Shown here piece after piece: positions 7,872 through 10,951 of a stretch of 10,951 bases of DNA; within the stretch, counting starts at the first letter, position 1; each line of letters starts with the position of its first letter. The stretch lies in the NCBI GenBank assembly GCA_036525795.1, contig DATCZS010000075.1, positions 1 to 10,951 on the forward strand, given 5' to 3'. A program made the position numbers and the translations under genes. This stretch comes from DATCZS01 sp036525795. GTDB taxonomy: Bacteria; Actinomycetota; Acidimicrobiia; Spongiisociales; ZC4RG35. The notes below the pieces were generated by a model that was not told the DNA's origin, did not search any database, and was given only the letters and a program-made list of their open reading frames with translations.

Positions 7872-8771
7872 ATGGTCTCCGAACACTTCGATCCCCATCG
7901 GTGGGAACCGGTGGCGGGGTTCGACTTCACCGACATCACCTACCACCGCTCCGTCGACATCGGCGCCGTACGGGTCGCCTTCGACCGGCCGGAGGTGCGC
8001 AACGCCTTTCGACCGCACACCGTCGACGAGCTCTTCACCGCGCTCGAGCACGCTCGACAGAGCACCGACGTCGGCTGCGTGCTTCTCACCGGGAACGGGC
8101 CGTCGCCGAAAGACGGCGGATGGTCGTTCTGCTCCGGAGGAGACCAGCGGATCCGCGGCAGAGACGGATACAAGTACTCGGAGGAAGAGGGAGCAGGCGG
8201 GATCGACCAGACCAAGCTGGGGCGACTCCACATCCTCGAGGTCCAGCGGCTGATCCGGTTCATGCCCAAGGTGGTCATCGCCGTGGTTCCGGGGTGGGCG
8301 GTAGGGGGCGGTCACTCGCTGCACGTGGTGTGCGACCTCACGATCGCCTGCGCCGAGCACGCCATCTTCAAACAGACCGACGCCGACGTCGCCAGCTACG
8401 ACGCGGGGTACGGATCCGCCTACCTGGCGCGCATGGTCGGTCAGAAGAAGGCGCGGGAGATCTTCTTCGTGGGCGCCGATCACTCGGCGCAGGAGGCCTG
8501 CGAGATGGGCATGGTCAACCGGGCCGTTCCGCACGATCAACTGGAGCCATTCGCCCTCGACTGGGCGCGTGCCATCACCGCAAAGTCGCCCACCGCCCAG
8601 CGCATGCTCAAGTACGCCTTCAACATGGTGGACGACGGCCTGGTCGGCCAGCAGCTCTTCGCCGGCGAGGCAACCCGCCTCGGCTACATGACCGACGAGG
8701 CCCAGGAAGGCCGCGACGCCTTCCTCGACAAGCGTCCTCCCGACTTCACCGGCTTCCCCTGGCACTTCTGA
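7872..8771 (+). CDS. menB: 1,4-dihydroxy-2-naphthoyl-CoA synthase (MenB)
   Basis: MenB catalyses the intramolecular Dieckmann-type ring closure of o-succinylbenzoyl-CoA to DHNA-CoA in menaquinone synthesis. The 299-residue crotonase-fold protein has the oxyanion-hole segments SFCSGGDQRIRG (85-96) and VPGWAVGGGHSLHVVCDL (139-156). The MenB-specific KQTDADVASYDAGYGSAYLA (167-186) supplies Asp170, Ser175 and Asp177, and the C-terminal YMTDEAQEGRDAF supplies Tyr272, which completes the active site of a neighbouring subunit. Asp170 aligns with Asp185 of the Mycobacterium enzyme, where the E. coli enzyme has a Gly and uses bicarbonate, so this should be the bicarbonate-independent type (family knowledge). 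The ATG at 7872 follows a TACCGT -10 box by 7 nt. Divergent from menE; a GC-rich hairpin follows its stop. Confidence 0.96.
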   Translation: MVSEHFDPHRWEPVAGFDFTDITYHRSVDIGAVRVAFDRPEVRNAFRPHTVDELFTALEHARQSTDVGCVLLTGNGPSPKDGGWSFCSGGDQRIRGRDGYKYSEEEGAGGIDQTKLGRLHILEVQRLIRFMPKVVIAVVPGWAVGGGHSLHVVCDLTIACAEHAIFKQTDADVASYDAGYGSAYLARMVGQKKAREIFFVGADHSAQEACEMGMVNRAVPHDQLEPFALDWARAITAKSPTAQRMLKYAFNMVDDGLVGQQLFAGEATRLGYMTDEAQEGRDAFLDKRPPDFTGFPWHF

Positions 8772-8792
8772 CCGGCGCGCTTGGCCCGCCGG
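8772..8792 (+). terminator. GC-rich hairpin directly after the menB stop
   Basis: CCGGCG (8772-8777) and CGCCGG (8787-8792) form a 6-bp all-GC stem with a 9-nt loop immediately after the menB TGA. There is no T-tract. Its place in the gap between convergent genes (8772-8903) supports a terminator role. The remaining part of this 132-nt gap shows nothing I can name. Confidence 0.35.
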
Positions 8793-8903
8793 CGCCATCA
8801 GCCGTCAGCCAGCACGAGATCCGCTGGTGGCTCGAGGCTCGCGACTCGATGCAGGCGCGTGACTCGGGCCGGGCGGCCGGCGGTCACCGTTCCGAGCGCC
8901 GCC

Positions 8904-9566
8904 CTACATGGCGAGGAGGATGCGACCCAGCGCGACCGAGCCGAGGGCGGTCAAGACGGTGAGGTAGGAGAGGCCGGTTGCCGCCATCACCCCTTCGTAG
9001 CCCTTCTCCTTCAACGAGAACCACACGCCGACCATCATCAGAAGGCTCAACCCGGCCAGCACCACGAACGTGATCGGCAGAAACCCGCCCACGGCGAAGG
9101 CGCCCATGCCCACGATGGCAACGGTGTCGACGGCCAAACCGCCGATGCCGACCGCGTCGAGGCGCCGCAATGCCCACCGCGGCAACGTGGGATCGACCAG
9201 ATACCAGTGGCCGAGCAACATCTCACACGTGACGCCGCCAAGCGCGACCGCTCCTGTGAGGGCCAGCAGCGGGGCGGTCTCGCCCATCGCCTGGGCCAGA
9301 TAGGAGACCGCGGCCAACGCCAGCAGCGGTGCGGCCAGGCGGGGCCGCCGGGCCATCACCATGGCGACCGACAGCGCGGCGATCCCGATCGCCCCTCCGA
9401 TCGTGCCCGCCGACCAGATGCCGGCGAAGGCGGCGGCCAGTCCTGCCACCCACAGGTATCCGCGACCGGCGATTTGCCACCACGCCACCGCCGCCGTCCC
9501 GCCGGTGATGCCTGCCGCCCACATGGCGAGCAATGCGACCGGACTCAGATCGACGTCGAACGGCAT
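8904..9566 (-). CDS. Multi-pass integral membrane protein of unknown function in the men block
   Basis: I do not recognise this 220-residue family with confidence. It is very hydrophobic, with about seven membrane segments (near residues 8-30, 36-52, 54-72, 78-94, 98-118, 138-160, 162-182 and 192-217; some of these may merge). The most distinctive part is GHWYLVDPTLPRWALRRLD (119-137), a loop with charged and aromatic residues directly after a helix holding its only Cys (Cys114). His120, Trp121 and Tyr122 look like functional residues. A second charged loop, SLKEKGYEG, lies at 184-192. There is no signal peptide and no enzyme motif. The ATG at 9566 has a TACGCT -10 box 8 nt upstream; an open frame extends further up to 9707 but overlaps menA and is Arg/Pro-rich. 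It is divergent from menA and convergent with menB, so a role connected with menaquinone or respiration is possible but only by position. Confidence 0.85.
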   Translation of the reverse strand: MPFDVDLSPVALLAMWAAGITGGTAAVAWWQIAGRGYLWVAGLAAAFAGIWSAGTIGGAIGIAALSVAMVMARRPRLAAPLLALAAVSYLAQAMGETAPLLALTGAVALGGVTCEMLLGHWYLVDPTLPRWALRRLDAVGIGGLAVDTVAIVGMGAFAVGGFLPITFVVLAGLSLLMMVGVWFSLKEKGYEGVMAATGLSYLTVLTALGSVALGRILLAM

Positions 9567-9571
9567 AGGGG

Positions 9572-9590
9572 GTGAGCGTAGAGATCTCAC
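9572..9590. promoter_or_regulatory. Inverted repeat GTGAG-N9-CTCAC over the membrane-protein promoter
   Basis: GTGAG (9572-9576) and CTCAC (9586-9590) flank 9 nt and straddle the predicted -10 box of the membrane-protein gene. The palindrome GAGATCTC (9581-9588) overlaps the right arm. The position fits an operator in the region shared with menA, but the arms are short and chance cannot be excluded. Confidence 0.25.
9575..9580 (-). promoter_or_regulatory. -10 box (TACGCT) of the membrane-protein gene, leaderless type
   Basis: On the minus strand TACGCT ends 8 nt before the ATG at 9566. The intervening CACCCCCT is not a ribosome binding site. This is the argument for starting the membrane protein at 9566 rather than further upstream. 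Confidence 0.5.
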
Positions 9591-9647
9591 GACCGACCGC
9601 CGAAACGGCCGGGCAGCGCTCCGGGGCCGGAGGCCCGCGCGCTCCTC

Positions 9648-9653
9648 TACCCT
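9648..9653 (+). promoter_or_regulatory. -10 box (TACCCT) of menA, leaderless type
   Basis: TACCCT fits TAnnnT and ends 8 nt before the menA ATG at 9662. No Shine-Dalgarno sequence lies between. This supports 9662 over the in-frame start at 9572, which would add 30 residues of Arg/Pro-rich sequence before the family-typical N-terminus. Confidence 0.5.
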
Positions 9654-9661
9654 CCCCGCCC

Positions 9662-10540
9662 ATGGACAGGCGACAGGCGTGGATCGGGGCGGCGCGGCCA
9701 CGGACACTTCCGGCGGCCGTAGCTCCGGTGCTGGTGGGCTCGGGACTGGCGGCCGGCGATGGGAGCTTCCGACTCGATGCCTTCGTCGCGGCGCTGATCG
9801 GCGCGGTGGCGATCCAGGTGGCGGCGAACTTCGCCAATGACGCCTCCGATGCCGAACGGGGGGCGGACACCGGAGACCGCATCGGCCCCCAGCGGATGGT
9901 GGCGACCGGCGTGATCGACTCGGGGCGCATGTGGACCGCGGTCGTGATCGCCCTGGCCGTCGCCGCGGCGATGGGCGTGTGGCTGGTGGCCATCGCCGGA
10001 TTGTGGATCGTGGTCATCGGGCTCGTCAGCATCCTGGCGATGCTCACCTACGTTGGCGGTCCTCTCCCGTACGGCTACCGGGGGCTGGGCGAGGTGATGG
10101 TGTTCGTCTTCTTCGGCCTGGTGGCGACCGTCGGCACGCGATTCGCCCACGGCGGCGGCGTGGGAGCCGATGACTGGCTGGCCGGGGTGGTCATGGGAGC
10201 GCTCGCAGCCGGGATCCTCGTTGCGAACAACCTCCGCGATCTCGCCACCGACGCGGCGGCGGGCAAGCGGACACTGGCCGTCATGCTCGGCGCCGCCCGC
10301 ACTCGGGTGCTCTACGCCGCAGTCGTCCTCGGGCCATTCGCGCTGGTCGTCGGCGCCGCGGCCGCAGGAGTGCTTCCGCCGCCGAGCCTCGTCGCGGTGA
10401 TTGCGGCGCCGCTCGCGGTCCGCCTCGTGGTCTCCGTCCACCGGGCCGCAGGTCCGGCCGATCTCATCCCCGTACTCGGCGCCACCGCCCGCCTCCAGCT
10501 GGCCGTCGGCGTTCTCCTGGCGATCTCGGTCGCCGTCTGA
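9662..10540 (+). CDS. menA: 1,4-dihydroxy-2-naphthoate polyprenyltransferase (MenA)
   Basis: MenA attaches a polyprenyl chain to 1,4-dihydroxy-2-naphthoate with loss of CO2, giving demethylmenaquinone, at the cytoplasmic membrane. The 292-residue protein belongs to the UbiA superfamily. The first Asp-rich motif is NFANDASDAERGADTGDR (56-72, with Asn59, Asp60, Asp63), and the second is NNLRDLATDAAAGKRTLAV (189-207, with Asp193 and Asp197); both bind Mg-diphosphate. Between and after them lie about eight or nine membrane helices, and LTYVGGPLPYGYRGLGE (128-144) is typical of MenA. The N-terminus RRQAWIGAARPRTLPAAVAP is the normal MenA beginning. The start at 9662 is supported by a -10 box 8 nt upstream. 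It diverges from the membrane-protein gene and ends 8 nt from the stop of the convergent copper-protein gene. Confidence 0.94.
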   Translation: MDRRQAWIGAARPRTLPAAVAPVLVGSGLAAGDGSFRLDAFVAALIGAVAIQVAANFANDASDAERGADTGDRIGPQRMVATGVIDSGRMWTAVVIALAVAAAMGVWLVAIAGLWIVVIGLVSILAMLTYVGGPLPYGYRGLGEVMVFVFFGLVATVGTRFAHGGGVGADDWLAGVVMGALAAGILVANNLRDLATDAAAGKRTLAVMLGAARTRVLYAAVVLGPFALVVGAAAAGVLPPPSLVAVIAAPLAVRLVVSVHRAAGPADLIPVLGATARLQLAVGVLLAISVAV

Positions 10541-10548
10541 GCGAACGA

Positions 10549-10951
10549 TCAGCCCTGGACGACGACGCTCCCCTGCATCCCCGGGTGAAAAACGCAGAAA
10601 TACGCGTACGTGCCCGGCTGGTCGAAGGTGTGAGAAAACCTGTCGCCCGCCGTCATCGAATCCGAGTCCCACACGTCGGTGCTCGAGGTGGTGGTGTGCG
10701 TTCCCGACTCCAGCTTCCAGCGCACCGTGTCGCCCACCCGCACCGTGATCGAGGCCGGCACGAATCGGAAGTTCTCGATGTTGACTTCGAATGTCTCCGC
10801 CTCCACCTCGGTCGAGGTGGTGCTCGACGCCCCCGTCGTCGACGTGGCAGCCGAGGAACCGGTCGTAGACGTCCCAGCCGAGGAACCGGTCGTAGACGTC
10901 CCAGCCGAGGAACCGGTCGTCGACGTCCCAGCCGAGGACCCGGTCGTAGAG
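10549..10951 (-). CDS. Cupredoxin-domain (plastocyanin/amicyanin-like) copper protein, 5' end outside window
   Basis: The last ~85 residues form a small blue-copper domain. They begin FEVNIENFRFVPASITVRVGDTVRW and contain the ligand His in SGTHTTTSS (codon at 10696-10698). They end with the Cys-x2-His-x2-Met cluster FCVFHPGM (Cys 10594-10596, His 10585-10587, Met 10576-10578), followed by QGSVVVQG at the stop. This spacing resembles amicyanin. The protein should carry one electron or bind copper outside the membrane. Before the domain, reading on from the right edge, is a Ser/Thr/Gly/Ala linker of at least 40 residues with the period TTGSSAGTS, encoded by 27-bp tandem repeats. Such a linker usually tethers a domain to a lipoprotein anchor or signal peptide, which would lie beyond the window (inference). 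The internal GTG at 10806 is not the true start, because the frame stays open to the edge. Confidence 0.9.
   Translation of the reverse strand, partial: STTGSSAGTSTTGSSAGTSTTGSSAGTSTTGSSAATSTTGASSTTSTEVEAETFEVNIENFRFVPASITVRVGDTVRWKLESGTHTTTSSTDVWDSDSMTAGDRFSHTFDQPGTYAYFCVFHPGMQGSVVVQG
10834..10951 (-). repeat. 27-bp in-frame tandem repeats encoding the TTGSSAGTS linker
   Basis: Two identical copies (10861-10887 and 10888-10914) are flanked by a copy with two differences (10915-10941), a more diverged copy (10834-10860, four differences) and a partial copy running off the edge (10942-10951). The unit is exactly nine codons, so gain or loss of copies keeps the frame. The identity of the central copies at DNA level indicates recent expansion. 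Confidence 0.92.

Noticed and set aside
7752..8798. A 348-codon minus-strand open frame opposite menB
   Set aside because: It is a shadow of the well-conserved menB and has no domain of its own.
9647..10672. A 341-codon minus-strand open frame opposite menA
   Set aside because: It is a His/Asp/Arg-rich shadow of menA. MenA has both Asp-rich motifs and membrane helices.
10834..10951. The tandem repeats as a CRISPR array
   Set aside because: The 27-bp units are directly adjacent with no spacers and are in frame with the cupredoxin domain, so they encode a linker.

Overview
The window is high-GC DNA with densely packed genes. Several start codons have a TAnnnT -10 hexamer directly in front of them and no Shine-Dalgarno sequence. 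Together with the gene content (a menaquinone pathway, a menB of the mycobacterial Asp type, an actinobacterial-looking ABC exporter), this points to a free-living actinobacterium, perhaps an Acidimicrobiia-like lineage. The class-level placement is inference. I see no tRNA, rRNA, insertion sequence, prophage, integrase or CRISPR array, and no intergenic stretch above about 150 bases.

Left part (1-3098, all minus strand): an ABC exporter half-transporter cut by the left window edge (1-1311), then a three-gene operon read right to left: a DUF6941-like beta-rich protein (3098-2661), a stand-alone LON substrate-binding-domain protein (2649-2032) and a HAD-IA hydrolase (2035-1415). The last two overlap as ATGA.

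Centre (3190-6309, plus strand): a long-form myo-inositol-1-phosphate synthase with its own promoter and ribosome binding site, then a class III PLP aminotransferase (AGXT2/GabT-like) overlapped at its end by an ArfB/YaeJ-like peptidyl-tRNA hydrolase gene.

Right part (6400-10540): menaquinone genes arranged as two divergent pairs. menE (minus) and menB (plus) share a 131-bp promoter region. A gene for an uncharacterised multi-pass membrane protein (minus) and menA (plus) share a 95-bp region. MenE makes o-succinylbenzoyl-CoA, MenB cyclises it to 1,4-dihydroxy-2-naphthoyl-CoA, and MenA prenylates DHNA. The membrane protein is the only unknown in this block.

Right edge (10549-10951, minus): the C-terminal cupredoxin domain of a copper protein preceded by a Ser/Thr/Gly/Ala linker encoded by 27-bp tandem repeats. 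Its N-terminus lies outside the window.

I found no clear evidence of a new defence, mobile or biosynthetic system. The best leads are the recurrent leaderless-promoter geometry, the unknown membrane protein inside the men block, the Bacteroidetes-like inositol synthase, and the expandable linker of the copper protein.
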